DNA of 38,624 nt from Tidjanibacter sp. (GCA_017936005.1 JAGBGK010000037.1:1-38624), one strand, 5' to 3'; positions 1-8,026 are shown, counted from the stretch's first letter. Translations and numbers: made by a program. The notes: a model not told the origin generated them from the sequence alone.

Positions 1-280
1 ATGTTTAGACGACTTTTGTACGGACAATCAGTCCTCAATCTAAACAACTTAACACTTTGTCAATCAATAAGTTTTGTAGAATGCTTCACTGTCCACATTC
101 TACAGAGGGTCTAACCTTCGGGCAGACTCTATTTGGTCTCTTTTTAGTTGCTCTCGCTTACTCGCAACTTTCTCAATTTTCAATTGACCAAGCTTCGCTT
201 GCTCTAAAATGCTCCCGCTCTGCATAGTCCACAAGTGGCCTCTGCTCTCGCTTACTCGCATTTGCCTCAATTCTCAATTC
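1..280. other. Non-coding left edge with repeats and a small hairpin
   Basis: No convincing gene is seen here; the only forward open frame from base 1 is 37 codons and resembles nothing. The stretch holds a 9-bp inverted repeat (75-83 with 96-104, TGTAGAATG and CATTCTACA, 12-base loop) and two copies of a composite intergenic motif described separately. It lies downstream of the minus-strand CotH-type gene. The hairpin is not followed by a T-run in the minus direction, so it is not a standard terminator. Confidence 0.5.
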
Positions 281-290
281 TCAATTCAAG
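150..290. repeat. Two-copy composite intergenic repeat
   Basis: The 17-mer GCTCTCGCTTACTCGCA occurs exactly at 150-166 and again at 244-260. Each copy is followed within about 10 bases by a CTCAATT/TCAATT tract (171-184, and 267-287 where TCAATTC is iterated three times). The second tract overlaps the stop codon of the CotH-type gene. This looks like an interspersed intergenic repeat family, but only two copies lie in this window. Confidence 0.6.
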
Positions 291-2311
291 ATACTATTAT
301 ATGTGTCCTTCTTAACCTTGAAGAAATTGTTGTTGCTGTCCTCCAAGAGTCGGTAGTGGCCCTTGTTGCTCCACGAGGCAGGGCGGTCATGAATCTCCAT
401 ATCCTCGCCCGTGTCGTTGCTCACATAGGGGCTTATCTTGCTGTGCCAAGCACGGATGCGTGCAGCACTTGCGTGCTGGTCGAAATAGCTGTTCGAGGAG
501 TCAACCAGCTCTTTCAGGTAACCCACATAGAGTGCCTTGTAGTCCTCAAATTGGATAATCTTGTTTACCAACGGATACATCGAGTTGCTTCCCCATTTGA
601 GCGGTGTGCAAGTGCCTGAATCCTCAATTCGACACACGTTTTGTGAGGTGCCGAGAGTGTTGTCGTAGTCGTAGGGGATGAAGTAGAACTTGTAGCCGCT
701 CGTACCCGAGGCGTTGAAATACATATAGTAGTTGTTGCCGTTGTTCCAATAGTCGTCCCACATACCAACCGTTACGTTCACGGCGTAGGTTTTCAGGAAG
801 AGCGGAATGTCGATTACTTCGCCCAACCAGTCGTGGAGGTCCTGCCCACTCTTCGAGTTGAGTTTCTGCATAAAGTCCACCAACTGAGCCTTTGCCGAGC
901 TGAACGAGTTGTGCTCGGTTTTAAGCTCATATGGCCACTCCTCATCGGTATCTTGGTCAAGACCGAACTTGGCGTCGTTGCTGTAATCTTTCAGGTCAGC
1001 AGGTCCTTTCTCGGTGTAGGAGCACTTCCAGAGGTTGCCCTTGTGGCCACCAAAGAGGTCCGAGCGCACTTCGAGATACTCGTCGTCGATGGTTTCGAGC
1101 ATCTCATAGACACCATAGTAGGCGGGCTGCTTGTCGCCCTCCACGTGTATCCATAGGCGGCAGTAGATATCGTTGATGGCGGTCCACACACCATACCTGC
1201 GGAAGAGGTCGTAGCAGTACATCTCACGCACATACGAGGGGTCGTCCTTGGCCCATTTAACGTGTACTTTCCTCACGCCACCAATCGTGTGTGCGGAGTC
1301 CTTGTGGTACTTACGGAAGTTGAATTGGAGGTGTACGTGGTGCCAATCGGCATTGTCCCTCTTGTGCACCTCGCCACCATTACCCTCGGGACGACGACGT
1401 GAAGTGTTGCCCCTCAACCTCCAACCTGCTTCGTTGAATTCGAAGGTCTTGGTGCCGTTAAAGAAACTCACATCACCCTTGAAATATTGTTTGGTTTTGC
1501 TGTTGCGGTCAAATGTTTCCAACATTTTGTTCCACTCGTCCTCCTTTACGGTTAGACGGATTTCGGGGAAGGTGCTCTCGTCCCACACATAGGCCACACT
1601 CTCTGCCAACGACGAAGTGCCCGTGCCGGGGTTGGAAGGGGTACTTGGTGTGCTGCCCTGATTGTCGTCGTTTCCACCTTGTCCGGGTGTCGGCTCTGCC
1701 TCGAAGTCCACTTCGGGCATATTGTGACCCCTGATTACCGAGCCACCATTGGGTGCTCCCGGGGTGCCCTCGGCCATAATAAACCACTTGTCGGCGCCAT
1801 CGCCAACACGCATTGCTACATCAAAAGAGTAGAGAATTTCGCCATCCCATTCATCCTTTGCGGTGGGTTTCTCCTTTGCGGTGTTCACAAAGTAGTCGAG
1901 GTGATTGCCCTCGCCGTCAACGAGTTCCAGAAGGAGCGATTTACTGCCCGAGATACCGCTTTTGCTGGTACCGAGCGAAAGTCCCTCATACTGGGTGGTG
2001 TTACCCTTGCAACCTATTACGGCAAAACCTCCTGCGGGGAGTGTTGTGCCATCAGCCACAACAAAGTCGGCCGAGCCATCGATGTTGGAGATGGGGCCTT
2101 CGTTGTTTTTAATGATGGTTAGTCCGCTGATGTCGGCAGGTTTGTCGCCCTTGTTGTAGAGTTCGATGTACTTTGCGGAAGTGTTGACCTCGTTGATTAC
2201 AATTTTGAGTTCACTATCCTTGTCTGGGGTGGGAGTGGGTGTGTGGCTTTCGCATCCTGTCAAGGCAGCACACAAAGCCACCCAACCTAAAAGATGTAAA
2301 ATGTATTTCAT
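281..2311 (-). CDS. Lamin-tail domain / CotH-kinase family lipoprotein
   Basis: This is a 676-residue predicted lipoprotein. The signal peptide ends in a lipobox with Cys20 (A-L-T-G-C). A lamin-tail (LTD)-like beta domain spans about residues 34-190 (V-I-N-E-V near the start, then Y-I-E-L-Y-N, and L-P-A-G-G-F further on). A Gly/Pro/Ser/Thr linker (about 205-236) leads to a CotH-like domain (about 250-610) with R-G-N-T-S at 300-304 and D-Y-D-N-T at 548-552. CotH proteins are atypical protein kinases in spore formers; bacterial LTD-CotH fusions are extracytoplasmic and their substrates are unknown. The lipid anchor suggests the outer membrane. A good promoter lies upstream (2381-2411), so transcription is probably independent of the radical SAM gene upstream. 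The stop codon sits in a TCAATTC repeat tract, so the C-terminus may vary between strains. Confidence 0.85.
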   Translation of the reverse strand: MKYILHLLGWVALCAALTGCESHTPTPTPDKDSELKIVINEVNTSAKYIELYNKGDKPADISGLTIIKNNEGPISNIDGSADFVVADGTTLPAGGFAVIGCKGNTTQYEGLSLGTSKSGISGSKSLLLELVDGEGNHLDYFVNTAKEKPTAKDEWDGEILYSFDVAMRVGDGADKWFIMAEGTPGAPNGGSVIRGHNMPEVDFEAEPTPGQGGNDDNQGSTPSTPSNPGTGTSSLAESVAYVWDESTFPEIRLTVKEDEWNKMLETFDRNSKTKQYFKGDVSFFNGTKTFEFNEAGWRLRGNTSRRRPEGNGGEVHKRDNADWHHVHLQFNFRKYHKDSAHTIGGVRKVHVKWAKDDPSYVREMYCYDLFRRYGVWTAINDIYCRLWIHVEGDKQPAYYGVYEMLETIDDEYLEVRSDLFGGHKGNLWKCSYTEKGPADLKDYSNDAKFGLDQDTDEEWPYELKTEHNSFSSAKAQLVDFMQKLNSKSGQDLHDWLGEVIDIPLFLKTYAVNVTVGMWDDYWNNGNNYYMYFNASGTSGYKFYFIPYDYDNTLGTSQNVCRIEDSGTCTPLKWGSNSMYPLVNKIIQFEDYKALYVGYLKELVDSSNSYFDQHASAARIRAWHSKISPYVSNDTGEDMEIHDRPASWSNKGHYRLLEDSNNNFFKVKKDTYNSILN

Positions 2312-2380
2312 TGAGTGTTGTTATATTGTGTTTTGTTTAATTATCGTATACATATATTATATATGTGCATTTTTCCGCCG

Positions 2381-2411
2381 CAAAAGTAATTAAAATTGGG
2401 GTTTTCCCAAA
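2381..2411 (-). promoter_or_regulatory. Bacteroidota-type promoter for the LTD/CotH gene
   Basis: Read on the minus strand, TTTG (2408-2411) is followed after 19 bases by TACTTTTG (2381-2388). This fits the Bacteroidota housekeeping promoter pattern TTTG-N19-21-TAnnTTTG. The predicted transcript starts roughly 60 bases before the ATG at 2311. Confidence 0.65.
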
Positions 2412-2437
2412 ACAATTTAATGCGGCATTTGCTCCCA

Positions 2438-3517
2438 CTAACGACACAGTCGTTTGTAGTTGCAGTGCAGTAGGTTGTGGTCATCGTCGTAGAGGTGCAT
2501 ACCGTTGCCCTGACAGAATTTCCACACCTTGCAATCCTTACACTCTCCCTTGTGGGCCCACTCACGATTACGGAACGGCTCAAAACGCGTGTTCCACACC
2601 TCCCACAAGTTGTCCTCGTAGATGTTACCCTGGTCGAAGCCGGCACGGATGCTGGTGCAGGCACTAATGGCTCCGTCAACCTTGATGCCCGCAATGCTCA
2701 CACCTGCCATACAGCCGAAGAACCTGTCCCTAACCTCGGCCTCGTAGCCACCCAAGAAACCCTCGCAGGCGTAGTCGCACTTGATGCGTCCATCCTTGCG
2801 TGTGGCAATGATGAACTCCATAAGCCCACGATACTCTTCGGAGGTGAGTTGCAGGTTGTCGTTCTCGGCGGCCCTGCCTACGGGGAAGATGGTGAACAAT
2901 CTCCACGCCTTGCAGCCCCTCTCGATGAGCCATTCACGCAGGGCGGGCAGGGAGGCGTAGTTGTGTGGCCCCACGCAGGTGACCACGTCATACACAATAC
3001 CTTCGGTGTTAATCATAACGTCCAACGCCCTCACCGCATTGGCCCAACTTTGTGGGTGGCGACGTATGGCGTTGTGTGCCTCCTCAAAGCCATCGAGCGA
3101 AAGGGTTATGGAGCGTAGGCCCGACCTTACGAGTGAGTTCATACGCTCACGAGTGAGCAACATACCGTTGGTGACAATACCCCACGGATAGCCCCTCTTG
3201 TAGAGTTCCCTACCAACCACTTCGAGGTCCTTACGGCAGAGTGCCTCACCACCCGTAATGACAACCATCACTCGGTTGGGATTCACGTGTGGGGTGATTT
3301 GGTCCACTGCACGCAGGAAGTCCTCGGCAGGCATATCGGGCACGGTGGCACTACTGCGACAATCGCTACCGCAGTGTCCGCAGTTGAGGTTGCAACGTAG
3401 GGTACACTCCCAAAACAACTCCCTCAACTCGTGGTGCTTGGCAAGGTCGCTCTTGATGCTCGCAAAGAGGTTGAGAGCAATGCGCTTGCGTAGGCCTATC
3501 TTCTTTACCTTATTCAT
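2438..3517 (-). CDS. Radical SAM/SPASM enzyme of the rSAM/lipoprotein system (TIGR04133-like)
   Basis: This 359-residue radical SAM enzyme has the iron-sulfur motif C42-x3-C46-x2-C49 and the G-G-E motif at 89-91 used for SAM binding. The C-terminal part is a SPASM-type domain rich in Cys (247, 251, 269, 287, 326, 329, 335, 352) that should bind auxiliary clusters. SPASM enzymes usually modify peptides or proteins. Its start overlaps the 3' end of the small lipoprotein gene by 8 bases, so the two are probably translationally coupled. I recognise this layout as the Bacteroidales rSAM/lipoprotein pair (TIGR04133 with TIGR04134); the inference is that the enzyme modifies the lipoprotein, but the chemistry is not known to me. 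The family assignment is from memory of motif and context, not from a search. Confidence 0.88.
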   Translation of the reverse strand: MNKVKKIGLRKRIALNLFASIKSDLAKHHELRELFWECTLRCNLNCGHCGSDCRSSATVPDMPAEDFLRAVDQITPHVNPNRVMVVITGGEALCRKDLEVVGRELYKRGYPWGIVTNGMLLTRERMNSLVRSGLRSITLSLDGFEEAHNAIRRHPQSWANAVRALDVMINTEGIVYDVVTCVGPHNYASLPALREWLIERGCKAWRLFTIFPVGRAAENDNLQLTSEEYRGLMEFIIATRKDGRIKCDYACEGFLGGYEAEVRDRFFGCMAGVSIAGIKVDGAISACTSIRAGFDQGNIYEDNLWEVWNTRFEPFRNREWAHKGECKDCKVWKFCQGNGMHLYDDDHNLLHCNYKRLCR

Positions 3518-3959
3518 TTGGCTGTGTGGTATTTTGGGGTGTATCCTCTTCGGCGGGGGCGACCTCCGTCATCTCTATCACGCCGTCAAAGCGCATCAGC
3601 CACTCTTCGGTAGTGTGGTAGTGCCCATTGTCAAGCCCATCCACATCTTCGGCCACGAAGTATGTTTCGTGTGGCACGGTGCCAACGTGTATTGTGAAGT
3701 TACCCTCTGCGTCGGTCATCACGGGTGTGTGGCCGGCAATGGGGGAGTATGTGTACTCCGGATAGGAATATTCCCTCTCTCCCACATAGACTTTGATACC
3801 CTCAATGGGGTTGCCCAATGTGTTGGTAACTTTGCCTTTGAAATCCTTGTCCCAATATTGGTCTGGACCAGGTTCGGGCATACCATAGCAGGCAGTCAGA
3901 ATGGGTGCTGCCGAAAAACCCAACATACTCAATAGTATGTTCTTTACACTGCGCTTCAT
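3510..3959 (-). CDS. Radical SAM-associated putative lipoprotein (TIGR04134-like)
   Basis: This 149-residue protein is the likely partner of the overlapping radical SAM gene. I chose the ATG at 3959 rather than the upstream one at 3998 because it gives a standard signal peptide (M-K-R-S-V-K...) ending in L-T-A-C, with lipidated Cys24 followed by Y-G-M-P. The mature part starts with a carboxypeptidase-regulatory-like beta repeat (G-K-V-T-N-T-L-G-N-P-I-E-G-I-K-V, then T-D-A-E-G-N-F) and continues with E-D-V-D-G-x-D-N-G. These features match the lipoproteins that accompany TIGR04133 radical SAM enzymes. The tail is acidic and Thr/Gln-rich. No promoter is seen in the 41-base gap behind the pseudouridine synthase gene, so it is probably cotranscribed with it. 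Confidence 0.85.
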   Translation of the reverse strand: MKRSVKNILLSMLGFSAAPILTACYGMPEPGPDQYWDKDFKGKVTNTLGNPIEGIKVYVGEREYSYPEYTYSPIAGHTPVMTDAEGNFTIHVGTVPHETYFVAEDVDGLDNGHYHTTEEWLMRFDGVIEMTEVAPAEEDTPQNTTQPNE

Positions 3960-4000
3960 AAGATAAAGAGTAATTAGTGAAGAATTTTGAATTCTCATCC

Positions 4001-4693
4001 CTACCCTTGGCTCTCCTCAAAGAATTGCCACAGAGCATCGCCCTCGGGTACGGGGGCAACGATTTTGATGGGCTCCTTCCTTACGGGGTGGAGGAACTCC
4101 ACACTGCGAGAGTGGAGCGAAATACCACCGCCCACGTTGCTCCTCTTGGCGCCATATTTCAAGTCGCCCTTAATTGGACACCCAACCTTCGATAGTTGGC
4201 AACGTATTTGGTGATGACGACCGGTGATGAGCTCCACTTCGAGGAGTTTGTAATTTTTGCTACCACCGAGCAACTTGTATCTCAACTCAGCCCTCTTGGC
4301 ATCGCCCTTTTGGGAGTTGTAGGCCGAGGCTTTGTTGGTCTTACCATCGCGGCTGATGTAGTGCACCAATGTACCCTCCAACTCCTCGGGGGCCTCTTCG
4401 GTGATGGCCCAATAACGCTTGTCGATGTTGCGACTGCGCACCATCTCGTTGAGCCTCACAAGGGCCTTGCTGGTCTTGGCAAAGAGCACCACGCCACTCA
4501 CGGGCCTATCGATGCGGTGTACCACGCCGAGGAAAACTTCGCCCGGCTTCTCGTCCCTGATTTTGATAAACTCCTTGATATGGTCCTCCAATCCGAGGGT
4601 GCCCTCGGTGTCGGATTGCACAAGGTCGCCGGCGTGTTTGTTGACGGCCAGCAGGTGGTTGTCTTCGTAGAGTATATCTCGTTTGTTAAACAT
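4001..4693 (-). CDS. RluA/RluC-family RNA pseudouridine synthase
   Basis: This 230-residue enzyme should isomerise uridine to pseudouridine in rRNA or tRNA. The signature H-R-I-D-R-P-V-S-G contains the catalytic Asp62, and R-H-H-Q-I-R lies in the expected place towards the C-terminus. It has no N-terminal S4 RNA-binding domain and is shorter than RluC or RluD, like the single-domain RluA/TruC-type members. The exact target base cannot be read from the sequence. It starts 24 bases after cdd and precedes the lipoprotein/radical SAM pair by 41 bases, in a compact minus-strand operon. Confidence 0.9.
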   Translation of the reverse strand: MFNKRDILYEDNHLLAVNKHAGDLVQSDTEGTLGLEDHIKEFIKIRDEKPGEVFLGVVHRIDRPVSGVVLFAKTSKALVRLNEMVRSRNIDKRYWAITEEAPEELEGTLVHYISRDGKTNKASAYNSQKGDAKRAELRYKLLGGSKNYKLLEVELITGRHHQIRCQLSKVGCPIKGDLKYGAKRSNVGGGISLHSRSVEFLHPVRKEPIKIVAPVPEGDALWQFFEESQG

Positions 4694-4717
4694 CTGTTTG
4701 GGTTGTTTTTGTGTGGG

Positions 4718-5173
4718 TTAGAGTGTGAATGTAAATGGAAGTAGGTCGCTGGCTTTTTCGACCACGGTGGCACTGCCTGCGCCACTCATTATGACCTTAA
4801 AGTCGGCACCTTGACGTTTCTCCACGTCGTGCAACACCTGACGGCATTGGCCACAAGGATAGCACTCCCTATGGCTGGGCGAAGATGCAATGGCGAGTGC
4901 CACGATTTTATCCTCGGGTGTAGTTGCCTGATGGTGGTAGAGCAGGGTGCGCTCGGCACACAAACCTGCGGGATAGACTTCGCTCTCCACGTTACTACCC
5001 GTGATGATGCGTCCGCTGGCGAGCCTTGCTGCTGCTCCAACGTGGAAGTGGGAGTAGTGGGCGATAGCTTTTGAACACGCCTCCTCGGCTGCTCTGACGA
5101 GCTGCATATCCTCTGTGGGCATCTCCTCGATGGAGTCGTAGTGGAGGTATTCGAGCGAAAGAAGTTGTTTCAT
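4718..5173 (-). CDS. cdd: Cytidine deaminase
   Basis: This 151-residue cytoplasmic enzyme deaminates cytidine and deoxycytidine to the uridine forms in pyrimidine salvage. Zinc ligands and catalytic Glu are visible as C72-A-E74 and P-C107-G-Q-C110, the all-cysteine ligand set of the small tetrameric class. The substrate-binding N-V-E segment is at 61-63. The open frame extends upstream to 5332, but the extra 53 residues are low-complexity and overlap the preceding gene, so the ATG at 5173 is preferred; it gives the usual family length. Confidence 0.93.
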   Translation of the reverse strand: MKQLLSLEYLHYDSIEEMPTEDMQLVRAAEEACSKAIAHYSHFHVGAAARLASGRIITGSNVESEVYPAGLCAERTLLYHHQATTPEDKIVALAIASSPSHRECYPCGQCRQVLHDVEKRQGADFKVIMSGAGSATVVEKASDLLPFTFTL

Positions 5174-5231
5174 AGTCCTTATGGTGTTTTGTTCTACATC
5201 AAAATATGATTGGGGCAAAATGCGTGCCTCT

Positions 5232-5849
5232 CTACTCCCAGGGCCAGCACCAAGTGCGGGTGCGCACGGTGTAGGCTCCGCCATCCGCAAGGTGTGTTTT
5301 ACACTCTCCACGGGTGGTGAATATGGGGTCAACGAATTGCATCAGGTGCTCGTAGGCTCCATTGAGGGCAAATTGGCCATACTGTGGGTTGGTGCGGAAG
5401 TGGAATGTCATAACAACCACACTCCACCTGCACAGGTCGGGCCTGTTGGGGTTGCTCACTCGTGCCGAGGCAATGGGTTCTCCGGCTTTGACCTTCTCGC
5501 CCTGGGCGACCTTCACGTTGGTAATGCCGAGGTAGTCGGTGTAGATGCCATCCTCGTGGAGTATCCTCACCCTATCCCTTGCCGTTTCAATCACCACGCC
5601 ACCCCTTGCGGCATAGACCTCCGAGGGTACTTTGGTGGCGAACTTCCACGCACAAAAGTCCACAAGGTTAAGGTGCTGGGCCATACCACACGCCAATGGC
5701 GAAAGCCTTTCGGCCTGCACCACTACGCCCTTCTTCAACGGGATGCGATAGACCGCATCTGTTTCGGGGGCCTCCACCACGGTCATCTGTGCCGATAGCG
5801 CACACAGACTACACAGAGTGGCCACTATGGTAATAAAAAACCTTTTCAT
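5232..5849 (-). CDS. Secreted LytM/M23-fold protein, probably catalytically dead
   Basis: This 205-residue protein has a cleavable signal peptide (about 1-20, ending A-L-S-A-Q). Residues about 75-155 follow the M23/LytM beta-sandwich pattern: S-E-V-Y-A-A-R-G-G-V-V, then I-L-H-E-D-G-I-Y-T-D-Y-L-G, then V-K-A-G-E-P-I-A-S. M23 peptidases bind zinc through an H-x(n)-D pair and a later H-x-H pair. Here the usual ligand positions are not occupied (for example Y-T-D-Y-L-G where active enzymes have Y-x-H-L), so it is more likely a binding or regulatory paralogue than a peptidase. Its ATG overlaps the rlmD stop codon in an ATGA arrangement, so the two are translationally coupled. Identification rests on pattern, with moderate confidence. 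Confidence 0.65.
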   Translation of the reverse strand: MKRFFITIVATLCSLCALSAQMTVVEAPETDAVYRIPLKKGVVVQAERLSPLACGMAQHLNLVDFCAWKFATKVPSEVYAARGGVVIETARDRVRILHEDGIYTDYLGITNVKVAQGEKVKAGEPIASARVSNPNRPDLCRWSVVVMTFHFRTNPQYGQFALNGAYEHLMQFVDPIFTTRGECKTHLADGGAYTVRTRTWCWPWE

Positions 5850-7252
5850 CGCTTGATAAGTTTTACAACATTCTCAACGTGGTGGGTGTGTGGGAACATA
5901 TCCACCGGCTGCACCGCCACCACTTTGTACATATCGTTCATCATTGCAAGGTCGCGCGCTTGTGTGGCGGGGTTGCAACTCACATAGACAATCCTTTCGG
6001 GAGCAGCACGCAGAATGGTGGCGATTACATCCTCGTGTACACCTGCCCTCGGTGGGTCTAAGATGACCACATCGGGCCTACCGTTGGCCTCCACAAAGGC
6101 ATCGTTCATCACATCTTTCATATCGCCGGCATAGAATGTGGTGTTGCCAATGCCGTTGAGCGCCGAGTTTACTTTGGCATCCTCGATGGCCTCCTCCACA
6201 TACTCCACGCCCACGACGCTCTTGGCTTTTGAGGCTACAAAGTTGGCAATCGTACCCGTGCCGGTGTAGAGGTCATAGACAACCTCCTCGCCCGTTAGGT
6301 CGGCAAAGTTGCGAGTAACCTTGTAGAGTTCGTAGGCCTGCTCCGAGTTGGTCTGGTAGAACGACTTGGGGCCAATCTTAAATCGGAGTCCCTCCATCTG
6401 CTCGAAGATGTGGTCGCGGCCCGAGTAGAGGATAGGTTCCCTATCGCCGAGCGAGTCGTTGAGCTTGTCATTAATCATATAGACCAACGAGGTGATTTCG
6501 GGGAAGGTGGTTTTGAGGTGCTCCATCAGGGGGGTGATAAGTTCGGGCTTGTCTTGGGCAAAGACCACAATGACCATAACCTCACCTGTGGAGGCGGTGC
6601 GGATTACCACGTTACGCATCAGACCCGAGTGCTGACGGATGTCGTAGAACTCATAACCCTCGTGCTCGGTGCAGTAGCGGCGCAACTCGTTGCGAATAGC
6701 ATTCGAAGGCTCGGCTTGCAGGTGGCAGTAGTCGATGTCGAGCACCTTGTCGAACATTCCGGGGATGTGGAATCCGAGCGCGGGCCTATCGCCAATCTCC
6801 TCGCCACGAGCCACCTCCTCATAGGTTTTCCACCTCTTGGGCGCAAAGGTAAATTCGAGTTTGTTGCGATAGTGGTCTGTTTTTGCCGAGCCGAGGATGG
6901 GGCTCACTTCGGGCAGGTCGAGGTGTCCGATGCGTGTGAGTTGGTCCACAACTTGCTGCTGCTTGAAGGCGAGCTGCTCGCTGTATGGAATGCTCTGCCA
7001 CTTGCAACCGCCACACACTCCAAAGTGGCCACAAAATGGTTCCACACGCAGGGGCGAACGCTTGATGTATTCCGTAACGTAGCCCTCCATATAACGCCTG
7101 CGCTTGGTGCGAATCTGTACGTTTACAACATCGCCCGGTACGGCCATAGGCACGAATACCACAATGTCGTTCCACTTACCCATTGCGTTGCCCTCGGCAG
7201 CCAAAGAGGTTATTTCGAGTCCCTCAATTCGGGGGTGTCTGTTTCTTGCCAT
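5846..7252 (-). CDS. rlmD: 23S rRNA (uracil-5)-methyltransferase, RlmD/RumA type
   Basis: This 468-residue SAM-dependent enzyme should make 5-methyluridine in 23S rRNA (U1939-type). A TRAM RNA-binding domain occupies about residues 5-62. It is followed by the 4Fe-4S motif C74-x5-C80-x2-C83, with a fourth Cys in D-Y-C-H-L further on. The methyltransferase domain shows D-L-Y-T-G-T-G-T, L-D-P-P-R-A-G and the catalytic S-C-N-P-A-T. The frame has an ATG six codons upstream (7270); 7252 is chosen because it begins the conserved M-A-R-N-R... start of the TRAM domain. A -7-like element on the minus strand lies just upstream (7279-7286). In Bacteroidota one enzyme of this type may serve more than one uridine, which sequence alone does not settle. 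Confidence 0.9.
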   Translation of the reverse strand: MARNRHPRIEGLEITSLAAEGNAMGKWNDIVVFVPMAVPGDVVNVQIRTKRRRYMEGYVTEYIKRSPLRVEPFCGHFGVCGGCKWQSIPYSEQLAFKQQQVVDQLTRIGHLDLPEVSPILGSAKTDHYRNKLEFTFAPKRWKTYEEVARGEEIGDRPALGFHIPGMFDKVLDIDYCHLQAEPSNAIRNELRRYCTEHEGYEFYDIRQHSGLMRNVVIRTASTGEVMVIVVFAQDKPELITPLMEHLKTTFPEITSLVYMINDKLNDSLGDREPILYSGRDHIFEQMEGLRFKIGPKSFYQTNSEQAYELYKVTRNFADLTGEEVVYDLYTGTGTIANFVASKAKSVVGVEYVEEAIEDAKVNSALNGIGNTTFYAGDMKDVMNDAFVEANGRPDVVILDPPRAGVHEDVIATILRAAPERIVYVSCNPATQARDLAMMNDMYKVVAVQPVDMFPHTHHVENVVKLIKR

Positions 7253-7278
7253 AAAAATATAAGTATCCAATTATGAAA

Positions 7279-7323
7279 CAAAGATACATAAAATCTCAAA
7301 AAAACTTCCTACATTTGTAGGAA
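7279..7323. promoter_or_regulatory. Divergent promoter region between rlmD and the MBL-fold gene
   Basis: The minus strand has TATCTTTG at 7279-7286, about 27 bases before the rlmD ATG. The plus strand has TACATTTG at 7310-7317, about 22 bases before the MBL gene. Both match TAnnTTTG, but neither has a clear -33 TTTG. The plus-strand element lies within the inverted repeat TTCCTAC-ATTT-GTAGGAA (7306-7323), a possible operator. Confidence 0.5.
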
Positions 7324-7339
7324 ATTAGCACATTTTTCT

Positions 7340-8014
7340 ATGATGAAGATAGCACGTTTTACATTTAACCCTCTGGGTGAGAACACATACCTATTGATTG
7401 CCGAGGACGGCGAGTGTGTGATTGTGGATGCGGGATGCTACAACGAGGCCGAGCAGAAGAGGCTTGCCGACTACATCGCCGACCACAATTTGACCCCCGT
7501 AATGTCGATCCTAACCCACGCACACCCCGACCACGCGGTGGGTGCTGCTTGGGCTAAACAGCACTATAATATTCCCCTTGCACTCCACTCGGCCGATAAC
7601 GAGCTTTTGGCGCAGGTGCATATCCACGGCCTGATGTTCGGCTTTTCGATTGAGCCGCAGACAGCCGATGTGGACCTTGCCGAGAAACCATACATTGAGT
7701 TTGGTGGCGAGAGGGTGGAGATTATCCACACTCCGGGCCACTCGCAAGGTTGTGTGTGCTTGTATATGCCCGAGCAGGGAGTGTTGATTAGTGGCGACAC
7801 GCTCTTTGCGGGTAGCATCGGCCGTACCGACTTGCCCGGTGGCGACTACGATAAACTTATGGAGAGCCTCATTGAGAAGGTGTTGCCTCTCGGTGGCGGT
7901 GTAAAGGTCTTACCCGGCCACGGTAGGGAGACCACCATCGCACAGGAACTGAACACCAACCCGTTCATTACCGAAGTTCTCGACGGGGGCTTCAATAAAC
8001 CCTACAACGAATAA
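7340..8014 (+). CDS. MBL-fold metallo-hydrolase (glyoxalase II-like)
   Basis: This 224-residue metallo-beta-lactamase-fold hydrolase carries the full metal-binding set: T-H60-A-H62-P-D64-H65, a further His in H-T-P-G-H, the Asp of S-G-D-T-L-F, and the last His in L-P-G-H-G. F-A-G-S-I-G-R-T-D is typical of the glyoxalase II-like YcbL group, which lacks the C-terminal helical domain of true GlxII. A thioester substrate is likely but not proven. A second ATG follows directly at 7343. It is the first gene of a plus-strand run with trmD 12 bases downstream. Confidence 0.85.
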   Translation: MMKIARFTFNPLGENTYLLIAEDGECVIVDAGCYNEAEQKRLADYIADHNLTPVMSILTHAHPDHAVGAAWAKQHYNIPLALHSADNELLAQVHIHGLMFGFSIEPQTADVDLAEKPYIEFGGERVEIIHTPGHSQGCVCLYMPEQGVLISGDTLFAGSIGRTDLPGGDYDKLMESLIEKVLPLGGGVKVLPGHGRETTIAQELNTNPFITEVLDGGFNKPYNE

Positions 8015-8026
8015 ACACAACAGACT

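Noticed and set aside
75-104. Hairpin as terminator of the CotH-type gene
   Set aside because: In the minus direction it is followed by an A-run, not a T-run, and it lies about 180 bases past the stop codon.
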